From: Thalassotalea sp. HSM 43
Lineage (GTDB): Bacteria; Pseudomonadota; Gammaproteobacteria; Enterobacterales; Alteromonadaceae
DNA: 64,000 nt
Direction of reading: 5' to 3'
Assembly: GCF_004752005.1 (NCBI RefSeq)
Contig: NZ_CP038493.1
Location: 1,264,302-1,328,301 of the forward strand
In this document: piece by piece, positions 53,372 to 62,196 of the stretch
Layout of the letters: each line of letters opens with the position of its first letter
How positions within the stretch are numbered: the first letter of the stretch is position 1
Notes under the pieces: model-generated
Database searches by the model: none
What the model was told of the DNA's origin: nothing
What the model saw: the letters and a program-made list of their open reading frames with translations, nothing else
Position numbers and translations under genes: made by a program

Positions 53372-54340
53372 TTAGCGGTTATGCGTTGCTAAGCAATCAA
53401 TTTCTGGGCCTGCTGGCACCACTTGCGTCGGATTTATCATGGTGTGAGAGAAGTAATAATGTCGTTTAATATGATAGAAATCGACGGTTTCACTGACACT
53501 GCTAAATTGGTATAACTCACGCAGATAATTACTGATATTGTCATACTCTTCAATGGTTTGTTTATTGCATTTAAAATGGCCTACATAGACACTATCAAAA
53601 CGAATTAATGTGGTAAATAAACGCCAATCGGCTTCGGTTAATGTGTCGCCAACTAAATAGCGTTGCTTAGCTAATCGCTGCTCAATCACATCTAATGCAG
53701 CAAATAATTTATCATAGGCTTGTTGATACGCCTGCTGGCTTGTGGCAAACCCAGCGCGGTACACACCATTGTTAATCGCATCGTAGACAAAATCGTTTAT
53801 TTCATCGATTTCGTCGCGTAACGGCTGAGGGTAATAATCGTCTTTGTTGCCCGTTAAATGATTAAAGGCGCTATTAAACATGCGAATAATTTCCGATGAC
53901 TCATTGGAAACGATACGCTGGCTGTGTTTATCCCACAACACCGGAACGGTGACACGTCCCGAATAATTGGTTTTGCTTTTTGTATAAAGCTGATGCATAA
54001 AATCAAGCTGATATAACGCATCACCGCTAGAACCTGTCTGAGTATCGAATGACCAACCGTTATCAAGCATGTCGGGGCTAACTACCGAGACGTCAATATA
54101 ATCCTGCAAGCCTTTTAGTTGACGGAAGATAAGAGTGCGATGCGCCCATGGACAAGCTAAAGAAACGTACAAATGATAGCGCCCTTTTTCAGCTTTAAAT
54201 CCGCTGTCGCCGGTGATGCCGGCTTTGCCATCCGCGGTTATCCAGTTTCGCAACTGTGCCGCTTCACGCTTAAATTCACCTTTATTTTCTTTTGTTTCAT
54301 ACCAGGTGTCGTGCCAGACACCATCAACCAATAAGCCCAT
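53372..54340 (-). CDS. yqjG: glutathionyl-hydroquinone reductase (YqjG/ECM4-type GST)
   Basis: 322 aa from the ATG at 54340, preceded by AGGAA; the in-frame extension to 54367 is unlikely. The xi-class GST catalytic Cys63 sits in the signature LACPWAHRT, and the C-terminal helical domain (VYRAGFATSQQAYQQAYDKL then FAALDVIEQRL) is typical. It reduces glutathionyl-hydroquinones with glutathione in the cytoplasm. A LysR gene follows directly. Confidence 0.95.
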   Translation of the reverse strand: MGLLVDGVWHDTWYETKENKGEFKREAAQLRNWITADGKAGITGDSGFKAEKGRYHLYVSLACPWAHRTLIFRQLKGLQDYIDVSVVSPDMLDNGWSFDTQTGSSGDALYQLDFMHQLYTKSKTNYSGRVTVPVLWDKHSQRIVSNESSEIIRMFNSAFNHLTGNKDDYYPQPLRDEIDEINDFVYDAINNGVYRAGFATSQQAYQQAYDKLFAALDVIEQRLAKQRYLVGDTLTEADWRLFTTLIRFDSVYVGHFKCNKQTIEEYDNISNYLRELYQFSSVSETVDFYHIKRHYYFSHTMINPTQVVPAGPEIDCLATHNR

Positions 54341-54471
54341 AATATTTCCTAACGATATGTTGTTCATTAAGGACAGTATGGCGTTCGACTGGAAAGATTA
54401 AAATTTCAAATATAAGCGCCATTCATTCTAATATAACGAATGAATGGCGTTTATAAAATGCTTGCGAGTGA

Positions 54472-55650
54472 TTAAATTTCGCTAATGCTGTACTGCAGCA
54501 TTGCTTTGATTTGCTCGACAATGGCTTTAACTTGCGGTTGTTCATAGCTGGAAATTCGCGGCGTATGAATGTGCCCTACCGGGAAGTCGCGTCGATATTT
54601 GTCGCGCAACAAAATACTGCGATATGATATTTCGTTCGACAAGTAACCACCACCAGAGCCATTGACCGATGTTTGTTGCGCTAGCTCAGCCAAGGTCTTT
54701 GCGGCAAACTTACCCTTTTCTAAGGTTTCTACCTTACCATTATCAATCACCTGATAAGCTCCTTGCGCCTGCTGCATTGCCTTAACAGGTAAGCTGAATT
54801 CAACAAATTCAGGGCCTTGTAAAGGCTCATCATGCAATAAAGGCTTTAAAGGAGCTTTACTGTTAGCGCCGGTATAGAATCCTCGATTGCCCGGTGCCTC
54901 CGCACTGCGCCTTAACCCAGGAAAGCGCTCTAAATCAAAGTGTTCTCGCCCCATAGAGATGGTTACGATCATATCGACATCTGGATTTTTAAAATGTTGC
55001 GTTAACATGCTTTCAATCATGCCCTGGTCAAAATCAGCAAAACGCACCGGGATCATTAATGCTTGAATTTCGGCGGTTTGACCTTGGTGTTCGATTATCA
55101 TGCCATCAAGACTTAACGCGGCAATCCCTGATGGATTGGCTTGGCCAATGTTGCGATGTAAGAAAAACGGGTCGAAGCCGGTGATGACAATTTTTTTGTC
55201 GGTATTTTGTTGAAAATCGATGTCCTCATTACCACGGCTCGCGAGTTCAAGTTGCCACAAAAGTTGTTGTTGTTGGACTGGGGTCAGCTGATGAAACAAT
55301 GCCGATACTTTTAGGGCCTTGCTCAATTGCAATCGCCCCCAGTACAAACTTCTGCCATCAAAGCTTTGCTCTCGTTGCACATCATTACGGGCGATATACC
55401 ATAGCTTACTGGCGTGCTCGATGACCAAACTAGTTACTTTACTGGCATCTTTCAACGAGGTTAATTCGGCACTAAATCGGGCTACTTGACGCTGGTATTT
55501 ATCCGCGATTAACGGCAACTCTTTTACAGCTTGAGCTATTTTAGCCTCTTCGTAACTGATATAAGTCGGTGACTGAGCATAGCTCAATGATGACAAGCAA
55601 AAGCTACAAGCAAGCATCAGGTGTTTATTGAAATGGCGCATGGGCATCAT
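54472..55650 (-). CDS. exported pyroglutamyl-peptidase-like protein with Ser in place of the Cys nucleophile
   Basis: 392 aa. A signal peptide (MRHFNKHLMLACSFCLSSLS, cut near YAQ) and about 125 residues without known similarity precede a domain that aligns by eye with pyroglutamyl peptidase I (peptidase C15): VITGFDPF (155-162) and ANPSGIAALSLDG, then E241 in FDLERFP at the family Glu, and H362 in GHIHTPRI at the family His. The nucleophile region GGGYLSNEISY has Ser338 where C15 enzymes have Cys (xGTxxCN). It is therefore either a serine variant, a binding protein or an inactive paralogue. It is alone, after the ttcA terminator. Confidence 0.65.
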   Translation of the reverse strand: MMPMRHFNKHLMLACSFCLSSLSYAQSPTYISYEEAKIAQAVKELPLIADKYQRQVARFSAELTSLKDASKVTSLVIEHASKLWYIARNDVQREQSFDGRSLYWGRLQLSKALKVSALFHQLTPVQQQQLLWQLELASRGNEDIDFQQNTDKKIVITGFDPFFLHRNIGQANPSGIAALSLDGMIIEHQGQTAEIQALMIPVRFADFDQGMIESMLTQHFKNPDVDMIVTISMGREHFDLERFPGLRRSAEAPGNRGFYTGANSKAPLKPLLHDEPLQGPEFVEFSLPVKAMQQAQGAYQVIDNGKVETLEKGKFAAKTLAELAQQTSVNGSGGGYLSNEISYRSILLRDKYRRDFPVGHIHTPRISSYEQPQVKAIVEQIKAMLQYSISEI

Positions 55651-55681
55651 CTTGTTGAGAATTTACTTTATTAAAGCAAAA

Positions 55682-55706
55682 AAAACAGCGCTTAAAAAGC
55701 GCTGTT
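55682..55706 (-). terminator. intrinsic terminator of ttcA
   Basis: AAACAGCGCTT (55682-55692) pairs with AAGCGCTGTTT (55696-55706) around a 3-nt loop, followed on the minus strand by a T-run. It lies about 28 nt past the ttcA stop. Confidence 0.88.
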
Positions 55707-55733
55707 TCAGAGAGTTGCAATTGTCAGCAATGA

Positions 55734-56660
55734 TTAGCTTAGATTAACAATGTTCAGCTGATTCATTTGCTGCTGCTGTTTATCATCTTCATCAACAATG
55801 AGTGGCTGCTTGGGAATATCAGGGCTGTCAAAACCAATATCACCGTCAGCAAATGGCGTTCCTGTCGCTTGCAATCCAGCAAAGTCATATAGCTTGGTAT
55901 CGGCTAAATGTGAAGGCACAACATCGGTGACGGCTTTAAACATGGTTTCAATACGTCCAGGGTATTGTTTATCCCATCCATTAAGCATTTCTTTGATAAT
56001 TTTACGCTGCAAATTTTCTTGTGAGCCACAGAGGTTGCAGGGAATGATTGGGTAATTTTTTTCATCGGCGTAGCGAATAATATCTTTTTCGCGACAATAG
56101 GCCAAAGGTCGAATGACGATATGCTCACCATTATCTGTAACCAATTTAGGTGGCATACTCTTTAACTTACCACCATAAAACATATTCAATAATAGTGTTT
56201 CTAATATATCGTCACGATGGTGCCCTAAGGCAATTTTTGTTGCACCAATTTTTTTCGCCGTTTTATAAAGAATACCGCGACGTAAACGCGAGCATAATGA
56301 ACAGGTGGTTTTGCCTTCGGGGATCTTTTCTTTAACGATGGAGTAAGTGTCTTCGTTAACAATCATGTGCTCAACATTGATTGATGACAAATACTTTGGC
56401 AATACATGCTCTGGAAAGCCAGGTTGCTTTTGATCAAGATTAACGGCAACAATGTCAAACGAAATTGGCGCCACACGCTGCATATGTAACAACAAATCAA
56501 GCATGGTATAACTGTCTTTACCACCGGATAAACAGACCATAATCTTGTCGCCATCTTCTATCATATTAAAGTCAGCTATGGCTTTACCCACCTCACGGCG
56601 TATACGTTTTTCCAATTTAATAAAATTGAAATCCTGTTTTTTGCTGATAGCGTCTTGCAT
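55734..56660 (-). CDS. ttcA: tRNA 2-thiocytidine biosynthesis protein TtcA
   Basis: 308 aa from the ATG at 56660, preceded by GAGGTC; the in-frame extension upstream is unsupported. The PP-loop SGGKDS (45-50) activates C32 of tRNA with ATP. Two CxxC pairs, CSLC and CNLC, bind the Fe-S cluster, and the [16 protein letters not shown] block is conserved. It thiolates cytidine 32 in certain tRNAs. It is monocistronic, with a terminator downstream. Confidence 0.96.
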   Translation of the reverse strand: MQDAISKKQDFNFIKLEKRIRREVGKAIADFNMIEDGDKIMVCLSGGKDSYTMLDLLLHMQRVAPISFDIVAVNLDQKQPGFPEHVLPKYLSSINVEHMIVNEDTYSIVKEKIPEGKTTCSLCSRLRRGILYKTAKKIGATKIALGHHRDDILETLLLNMFYGGKLKSMPPKLVTDNGEHIVIRPLAYCREKDIIRYADEKNYPIIPCNLCGSQENLQRKIIKEMLNGWDKQYPGRIETMFKAVTDVVPSHLADTKLYDFAGLQATGTPFADGDIGFDSPDIPKQPLIVDEDDKQQQQMNQLNIVNLS

Positions 56661-56988
56661 CTTGACCTCAAATGATAGGGATAAAAGTAAATCGGCGCGG
56701 ATTATACTGAAATTCGACAATAAAGGGTATTAAAAATTGTACACACAATCACCGTAAAGCCCGATTTAAAAGGCTTTAAGGCGAAAAAAACAGACTGAAA
56801 TCGCTCATTTTATCGGTCTTCTGTCAGAAATTTTTACACCTCAAAAACACGCCAATAAAAAGAGTAGAAAAATCATAATGATATTTAGCGGTATAAATCT
56901 TGCAATAGTAATGGCATATAGTTTGCGTCTTTAAAACCAAGCTATACATGGCTTCAAGAAAGACTTTAAGGCCGATAAAGGACGAAAC
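56661..56988. other. intergenic region between ttcA and the PEP-CTERM gene
   Basis: 328 nt. It holds the divergent promoters; the only clear element is the sigma-54-type site at 56912-56927. The remainder is AT-rich, with no gene or stable stem recognised beyond a weak AGACTG/CGGTCT pairing near 56792-56819. Confidence 0.5.
56912..56927 (+). promoter_or_regulatory. sigma-54-type (-24/-12) promoter of the PEP-CTERM gene
   Basis: TGGCAT (56912-56917), 5 nt, then TTGCG (56923-56927): exact spacing and nearly full match to TGGCAC-N5-TTGC. The predicted start, near 56938, leaves a leader of about 50 nt. PEP-CTERM genes in several gammaproteobacteria and betaproteobacteria are known to depend on sigma-54 and the PrsK/PrsR two-component system. 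Confidence 0.65.
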
Positions 56989-57696
56989 ATGAAAAGGTGG
57001 ATACGCAATTTTCTCTTTATTTTGAGTTCCCTGTTTATAACTCAACAGGCGCACTCGACCTTAATTTTAGGTGGCGAAATCGTTGTTGAAGAAGATGGCG
57101 AGGTCGTACTTGAGGTATTAAGCCATACGGCATCGCTAACCAACCTGTTGTTTCTCTATGTTGAAGATGGCGATGACTTGTTCTTATTCAACAATAAAGT
57201 AAATGAAGTTGGTGACCTAATCACCATTGGCGAATTCGACGCAGGCGATATCCTGCTGTTTTACATTCTTGAAATTAAAAATGATTACCGATACTACAGC
57301 GGCAATGATCCGTCATTAAACCCTGATAATATTTTGCACACATTTGTCGATGCCATGCATGAAAGTGGTAAAACATATGTAGGTTTTGAAGACCGCTTTG
57401 GCGGGTTTGATTTTGATTACGACGATCTGCAATTTTTATTCTCCAATACCGATGTTATCCCACCGACACAACCGCCAGTGCAACCGCCTGTACAACCGCC
57501 AGTGCAACCGCCTGTACAACCACCCGTGCAACCACCCGTGCAGCCGCCTGTGCAACCACCAGTGCAGCCGCCTGTGCAGCCGCCTGTGCAACCGCCCATT
57601 AACCCACCAGCGGAAGTGCCTGAACCAGAAACGTTGTTTTTGATGGGCCTTGGTTTACTGTTGTTTGTATACAGCAGAAAATCATTGCATAAGTAA
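56989..57696 (+). CDS. PEP-CTERM sorting-signal protein with DUF4114-like domain
   Basis: 235 aa. A signal peptide (MKRWIRNFLFILSSLFITQQ, then AHS) precedes a beta domain of about 130 residues that ends in VGFEDRFGGFDFDYDDLQF, an acidic calcium-loop-like motif reminiscent of DUF4114. A linker with ten PPVQ repeats (residues about 158-205) follows. Next is the tripartite PEP-CTERM signal: VPEPETLF, a transmembrane helix (LMGLGLLLFVY) and basic tail SRKSLHK. Exosortase is expected to cut at PEP and pass the protein to the surface or matrix. No exosortase gene lies in the window. Confidence 0.85.
   Translation: MKRWIRNFLFILSSLFITQQAHSTLILGGEIVVEEDGEVVLEVLSHTASLTNLLFLYVEDGDDLFLFNNKVNEVGDLITIGEFDAGDILLFYILEIKNDYRYYSGNDPSLNPDNILHTFVDAMHESGKTYVGFEDRFGGFDFDYDDLQFLFSNTDVIPPTQPPVQPPVQPPVQPPVQPPVQPPVQPPVQPPVQPPVQPPVQPPINPPAEVPEPETLFLMGLGLLLFVYSRKSLHK
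57460..57603 (+). repeat. 12-bp coding repeat encoding PPVQ linker
   Basis: Twelve consecutive 12-bp units encode PPTQ, ten PPVQ and PPIN. The units differ at third codon positions (CCG/CCA/CCC/CCT, GTG/GTA, CAA/CAG), so the peptide is conserved more strictly than the DNA. Confidence 0.95.
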
Positions 57697-57893
57697 CCAT
57701 AGCTAATTGTGACAGTGACGCTAGTAAAAGGCATTGGCGCAAATTAGCCAGTCAGAAATTGTCACAAGCAGTTCGAGTGTTGCCTTTGGCTAGTAGCGAA
57801 ATAGCTCGAATCGTTTAGTGATGATAATTCAGGCACCGATATTGAAGACTAAGGTGTTTCAGACAAAGACTTTCTAGACAAAGAGAAGGCAAT

Positions 57894-57925
57894 AGCTCGA
57901 GCAATTGGCTCGGGCTGTTTTTTTT
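57894..57925 (+). terminator. intrinsic terminator on the plus strand before the CPBP gene
   Basis: AGCTCGAGC (57894-57902) pairs with GCTCGGGCT (57908-57916, one G-T pair), followed by eight T residues. It lies about 200 nt past the PEP-CTERM stop, the only plausible client. Confidence 0.75.
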
Positions 57926-57934
57926 ATAAAGCCA

Positions 57935-58699
57935 TTAACTTGAAGTATATAACAACAGCATCGACATCATATTATTGAGCGCATGAATGGCGATACAATA
58001 ATAAACATTCCCTGTCTTGTAGCGCGTGATTGACAATAACATAGCTAAGATAAACAAATCGACCAATACTAAGCCACTGTATTGGCTATGAACAAAGGTA
58101 AACAGTACGGCAGTTACCAGTATAGAACCGGAATGTCGTAATCGAGTGGACGCCAATTTGGCATAAATAAAGCCGCGAAATACCAGCTCTTCAAATATCG
58201 GTGCGACAATGCAAATCGCCAAAAAACTCAACCAGATATAATCCGTGGTATTTAGGATATCAACCATAAAAGCCGGTGTTGGTGTATTGACCAGTGTATG
58301 AATAACCACACTGGCAATAATGTACACACAAGTCGCCAAAAAGTATGGTCGAAACTCAATGACATTAAACGGTTTATGTAGGGCAAAAAACGCTTGTCGA
58401 TATGGCTCTCGAAAACTACCAAGGTACAACATAGGTAAGGTCACAAACGCCATAAGTATGGTGAATAGCGATGTGGTATCACCATCGAAGAACCACACTC
58501 TCGGGTCAATAATATTTGGGTTTATATCGGCGTAAACGGCAAAGCCAATGCTCAAAAGGATGGTTGGTAGATACAGCGAAAAGATCCAAAACACTGCAGA
58601 TCCTAGCGGATAATAACCACTATTCTCAGGGTTCACCGGTGGCGTAGGATGATCACTCGGTGGATTGAGTTTGTTTCGGTCATCATGCACTGTTTGCAC
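57935..58699 (-). CDS. CPBP family intramembrane metalloprotease (CAAX-protease-like)
   Basis: 254 aa with about six transmembrane helices. The family motifs are EELVFRGFIYAKL (EExxxR, metal-binding Glu residues) and, further on, FTFVHSQYSG and IAIHALNNMM with the second and third sets of ligands. Relatives (Abi/CAAX, CPBP) cleave membrane peptides or process bacteriocin-related precursors; the substrate here is unknown. It is monocistronic. Confidence 0.88.
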   Translation of the reverse strand: MQTVHDDRNKLNPPSDHPTPPVNPENSGYYPLGSAVFWIFSLYLPTILLSIGFAVYADINPNIIDPRVWFFDGDTTSLFTILMAFVTLPMLYLGSFREPYRQAFFALHKPFNVIEFRPYFLATCVYIIASVVIHTLVNTPTPAFMVDILNTTDYIWLSFLAICIVAPIFEELVFRGFIYAKLASTRLRHSGSILVTAVLFTFVHSQYSGLVLVDLFILAMLLSITRYKTGNVYYCIAIHALNNMMSMLLLYTSS

Positions 58700-59041
58700 C
58701 TCTTAGATGTTTTTTATTATCTTCTTTAAAACTAGTAAATAATTGCCCTTTTTGACAGCGATTGAATGGCTTTGTTACAAAAAAATTCAAGGTTTTACCT
58801 ACACATACCCATATCAAATGACCGTCAGGTAATTAACCACAACATCTAGACAATATACAAATAAGTTTAACATCTCGGCAGCCGTTATTTTCTCTGGGCT
58901 TGACTCATTTGCTCATCTGAAAAACGACGAATCTTGACATAATATGTCGCATTTTTTGCAAAAAGCTGTTATATTACTTAACACTTTGTTAACAACCAGA
59001 GGAAATTTCTCTCGTTGAATTTCCAATAAAGGAGGTAGGTT
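58700..59041. other. intergenic region upstream of the NfeD/SPFH operon
   Basis: 342 nt without a gene. It holds GACATA-A-TATGTC, a 13-bp inverted repeat (58936-58948), about 95 bp before the NfeD start and within a TTGACA-containing stretch (58934-58939). No -10 element lies at proper spacing from that TTGACA, so the promoter is not assigned. Confidence 0.45.
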
Positions 59042-59488
59042 GTGGAGTATGCAAATGATGTAACCGCTTGGGCCTGCATAGGTGTTTTACTGGTCATAGC
59101 AGAATTAGTGATTCCTGGCGGAATTGTGGTATTTTTGGGCACCTCTGCGCTTGTCGTAGCAGCGACATTACAGTTTGGCATTATAGACAATTGGATGCAT
59201 GCATTTACCCTTTGGTTTATTTTATCAATCGTCCTGTTATTGCTGTTTCGCAACCTAGGTCAATCTATGGTTGGTGGAGATAGCCGCGTCGATAATACCG
59301 ATGAAGAATTAGATGTATACGGAAAGCAAGTGCGTGTCATCGCAACAATAGGCCCGGGCAATAAAAAGGGTCGAATCGAATTTCAGGGTACCGAGTGGTC
59401 CGCTTTGGGCGACGGCAGCGAAATAAAAGCGGGAGAAACCGCCAAAATTGTCTGTCGCGAAAACATCTCATATGTGGTTGAGCGTTAA
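59042..59488 (+). CDS. NfeD family membrane protein (short form)
   Basis: 148 aa with a GTG start right after AAAGGAGG, a near-perfect Shine-Dalgarno. Two or three transmembrane helices (WACIGVLLVIAELVIPGGIV, then FTLWFILSIVLLLLF) are followed by an OB-fold domain (DVYGKQVRVIATIGPGNKKG onward, with the EWSALGDG loop). The N-terminal ClpP-like protease of long NfeD is absent. Short NfeD proteins pair with SPFH/stomatin proteins in membrane microdomains, exactly as in the two genes downstream. Confidence 0.9.
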   Translation: MEYANDVTAWACIGVLLVIAELVIPGGIVVFLGTSALVVAATLQFGIIDNWMHAFTLWFILSIVLLLLFRNLGQSMVGGDSRVDNTDEELDVYGKQVRVIATIGPGNKKGRIEFQGTEWSALGDGSEIKAGETAKIVCRENISYVVER

Positions 59489-59580
59489 ACCTCACCACTA
59501 CCCTCACTTCCATAAGTAATAAACGTTGTACAGGCCTCAACTTTTGCTTAGCAAAAGTAGGTCTCACTAAGGAGAGTCAT

Positions 59581-60495
59581 GTGTTTATATTAACTCTGGT
59601 CTTATTGGCCATATTATTCATCATCTTTAAGTTGGTGTTGATAGTGGAAATGCGTGAAGTTTGTGTGGTCGAAAGACTCGGTAAATTTCGTGCGGTAATG
59701 CAGCCTGGCCTGCACTTTTTAATCCCATTTTTTGACAAGGTCGCCTATCGTCACGAAACCCGCGAACAAGTCTTAGACATCCCAGCTCAAAGCTGTATTT
59801 CTAAAGATAACATTCAAATCGATGTCGATGGCTTGGTCTATATCAAGGTCATGGATGGGGCTAAAGCCAGCTATGGTATCGAAGATTACAAACGGGCGAG
59901 CGTCAATCTTGCACAAACCACGATGCGTAGTGAAATTGGTAAGTTAAATTTGGGACAGACCTTTTCAGAGCGTGATGCGCTAAATGAAATCATTGTTCGC
60001 GAAATTGATAAAGCATCGGATCCATGGGGCATTAAAGTGCTTCGCTATGAAGTTCGCAATATCACGCCTTCAGCCAATGTGATCCACACCCTAGAGAAAC
60101 AAATGGAAGCAGAACGTAGAAAACGTGCTGAAATCACTCTAGCGAATGCGGAACGTGATTCGATCATCAATTTATCAGAAGGTGAACGCCAAGAAGCGAT
60201 CAATCTATCTGAAGGTGATAAGCAAAAACAAATTAATGAAGCCGAAGGTCAAGCAAAAGAAATTGAAATTATTGCTGACGCGACTGCAAAAGGTATGAGC
60301 ATGATAGCAGATGCCGCCAATCAACCATGTGGTGAAGACGCCATTAAAATGCGCTTGATGCAAGAATTTATCGAACAAACCGGTAAAGTTCTGGATAAAG
60401 CCGATGTGTCTATTCTGCCCGGTGATATTGCCAAACTAGAAGGTTTCTTCGAAGGTATGGACAAGGTTACGGCAACCGCTAAAGGAGGTAAATAA
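59581..60495 (+). CDS. SPFH/band-7 (stomatin-like) protein, copy 1
   Basis: 304 aa, GTG start preceded by AAGGAG. An N-terminal membrane hairpin (FILTLVLLAILFIIFKLVLI) leads into the band-7 domain (VVERLGKFRAVMQPGLHFLI, PFFDKVAYRHETREQVLDIP). A long coiled coil with alternating Ala/Glu, including repeated LSEGE/LSEGD units, and a C-terminal helix follow. It resembles QmcA. It forms membrane-associated oligomers and is probably a partner of the NfeD protein 92 nt upstream. It shares a TAATG overlap with copy 2. Confidence 0.92.
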   Translation: MFILTLVLLAILFIIFKLVLIVEMREVCVVERLGKFRAVMQPGLHFLIPFFDKVAYRHETREQVLDIPAQSCISKDNIQIDVDGLVYIKVMDGAKASYGIEDYKRASVNLAQTTMRSEIGKLNLGQTFSERDALNEIIVREIDKASDPWGIKVLRYEVRNITPSANVIHTLEKQMEAERRKRAEITLANAERDSIINLSEGERQEAINLSEGDKQKQINEAEGQAKEIEIIADATAKGMSMIADAANQPCGEDAIKMRLMQEFIEQTGKVLDKADVSILPGDIAKLEGFFEGMDKVTATAKGGK

Positions 60496-61439
60496 TGGAA
60501 AATCCAATGGAGCTACCAGTAACAGATTTAGCTGTGTTCGTTATTTGGGGACTGATATTTTTGGTCTTCATCGTTAAATTGTTTCAATCCATTCGTCTGG
60601 TACCGACAAAATCGGCTTACGTCGTCGAACGGTTGGGTAATTATCATAAAACGCTGGAAGCTGGCTTCCATGCATTATTTCCTTTTATCGATCGTGTTGC
60701 TTACATTCAAGATCTAAAAGAAGAGACCATTGATGTACCACCACAGGAATGTTTCTCTAAAGATGAGGTAAACGTTGAAGTTGATGGTGTTATTTACATT
60801 TCGGTTATGGACCCGGTTAAAGCCAGCTATGGCATTACCGATTACCGATTTGCCGCGATGCAACTTGCGCAAACAACCACTCGTTCAGTAATTGGTACGC
60901 TCGAATTAGACCGAACCTTTGAAGAACGCGACTTAATCAGTGCCAAAGTTGTTGAAGTGCTGGACGCCGCTGGTGAGTCATGGGGCATTCGAGTTCACCG
61001 TTATGAGATCAAGAACATTGCGCCACCACAAACGGTGCGAAACGCAATGGAAATGCAAGTTAACGCCGAGCGAGAGCGTCGCGCCATATTAGCGAAAAGT
61101 GAAGGTGAGAAACAAAGTCGTATCAATCGTTCTGAGGGTATCAAGCTCGAAACCATTAACATCTCGCAAGGTGAAAAACAGCGCCGCATTAATGCCGCAG
61201 AAGGTAAAGCCTCGGAAATTTTAGCCTTAGCACATGCAACCGCAGACTCGATTAAGAAAGTTGCGTTAGTTATCGACCAAGAAGGTGGTAAGAAGGCATT
61301 AGAGATGCGCTTAAGCGAGCAATACCTAAAACAAATGAAAGGTTTAGGTAAAGAAAATCGCAAAGTGGTGTTGCCGGCGAACTTGCTTGATTATCAGCAG
61401 TGGATGACCACAATGGGGTTAAATACCACGGCTAAATAA
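60495..61439 (+). CDS. SPFH/band-7 (stomatin-like) protein, copy 2
   Basis: 314 aa. The ATG overlaps the stop of copy 1 by one base. The arrangement is the same as the neighbour: an N-terminal membrane segment (FVIWGLIFLVFIVKLF), a band-7 domain (VVERLGNYHKTLEAGFHALF PF in two parts) and a coiled coil with LxKSEGEKQSRINRSEG-type repeats. The two copies clearly share ancestry but are well diverged, so they probably form a hetero-oligomer. It is last in the NfeD-SPFH-SPFH operon, closed by a terminator at 61578. Confidence 0.92.
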   Translation: MENPMELPVTDLAVFVIWGLIFLVFIVKLFQSIRLVPTKSAYVVERLGNYHKTLEAGFHALFPFIDRVAYIQDLKEETIDVPPQECFSKDEVNVEVDGVIYISVMDPVKASYGITDYRFAAMQLAQTTTRSVIGTLELDRTFEERDLISAKVVEVLDAAGESWGIRVHRYEIKNIAPPQTVRNAMEMQVNAERERRAILAKSEGEKQSRINRSEGIKLETINISQGEKQRRINAAEGKASEILALAHATADSIKKVALVIDQEGGKKALEMRLSEQYLKQMKGLGKENRKVVLPANLLDYQQWMTTMGLNTTAK

Positions 61440-61577
61440 TAAGCGCATCAAAACGAAATAAGGCGAGACTACAACTTGTTATCTTAAATTACATTTCGGT
61501 TACACATTTAAGGTTAAAAGCTTGTTAATCTGGTAACCATAACTTATCAAGTTATGTCTCAACCTTCCTATATTTTT

Positions 61578-61604
61578 GGCACCCAGTTTGGGTGCCTTTT
61601 TTTT
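61578..61604 (+). terminator. intrinsic terminator of the NfeD/SPFH operon
   Basis: GGCACCC (61578-61584) pairs with GGGTGCC (61590-61596) around a 5-nt loop, followed by eight T residues. It is about 140 nt past the SPFH copy 2 stop. Confidence 0.92.
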
Positions 61605-61617
61605 CTCTTTTGAAAAT

Positions 61618-62097
61618 CTATGGTGTCGTTTTATCGACAATAAACTGATAGCTTTGCTCGCTTAACACTGAACGCGACAAATAGCTGGTGCCACCCACTT
61701 TCAACAGCAATATCAGACCTTTATCGGTTACTTCTGATGCCGAAATATCAGACCAGGTTAGCAAGTTATCGACAAAATCCGACTTGGTGTGAATGCCTTC
61801 TTGATCTATCGTCAATGCCACCTCATTGCCAGCCGCTTTAGAAAACATTTGACGGGTTACCCACCAGCCTTTGGCAAAACGCACACTAAGTATTTCAACC
61901 AATCCAAGAACGTAAAAAAAGTAACCTAAATGGCCACTGAGTTTTTCAATATTCGCGGCAGAGATAAAAAAACCAAGCGCAAACAAAAACACCGCTTTGA
62001 TGTATCGTTTCGGACCTTGCTGACGTAAATGATCGGATTGCTCAAAGCATTCTTGGTAATGTGCCTTATCTAAGGTAAATGTGTGTTCGAATTTCAT
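61618..62097 (-). CDS. YcxB-like family membrane protein
   Basis: 159 aa from the ATG at 62097 (an in-frame TTG at 62103 was ignored). Two hydrophobic segments (YIKAVFLFALGFFISA and GYFFYVLGLVEILSV) are followed by a C-terminal beta domain (ALTIDQEGIHTKSDFVDNLL, then TWSDISASEVTDKGLILLL) that matches YcxB-type proteins. The function is unknown and no good ribosome-binding site is present. It is monocistronic. Confidence 0.65.
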   Translation of the reverse strand: MKFEHTFTLDKAHYQECFEQSDHLRQQGPKRYIKAVFLFALGFFISAANIEKLSGHLGYFFYVLGLVEILSVRFAKGWWVTRQMFSKAAGNEVALTIDQEGIHTKSDFVDNLLTWSDISASEVTDKGLILLLKVGGTSYLSRSVLSEQSYQFIVDKTTP

Positions 62098-62144
62098 AGT
62101 CAATGATGTTGAATTATGGTGTGCTGATCATACCTACATAAAAA

Positions 62145-62172
62145 AGCCCCGTAAAATTAGATTCACGGGGCT
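62145..62172 (-). terminator. intrinsic terminator of the PQQ-type dehydrogenase operon
   Basis: AGCCCCGT (62145-62152) pairs with ACGGGGCT (62165-62172) around a 12-nt loop, and on the minus strand a T-run follows. It starts about 25 nt beyond the stop at 62197. Confidence 0.85.
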
Positions 62173-62196
62173 GAGTAAAATATAGCGTTAATTGGC

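Noticed and set aside
57417-57734. Minus-strand ORF rich in TGGC repeats opposite the PEP-CTERM gene
   Set aside because: It is the antisense shadow of the PPVQ-coding repeat; codon variation follows wobble positions of the plus-strand frame.
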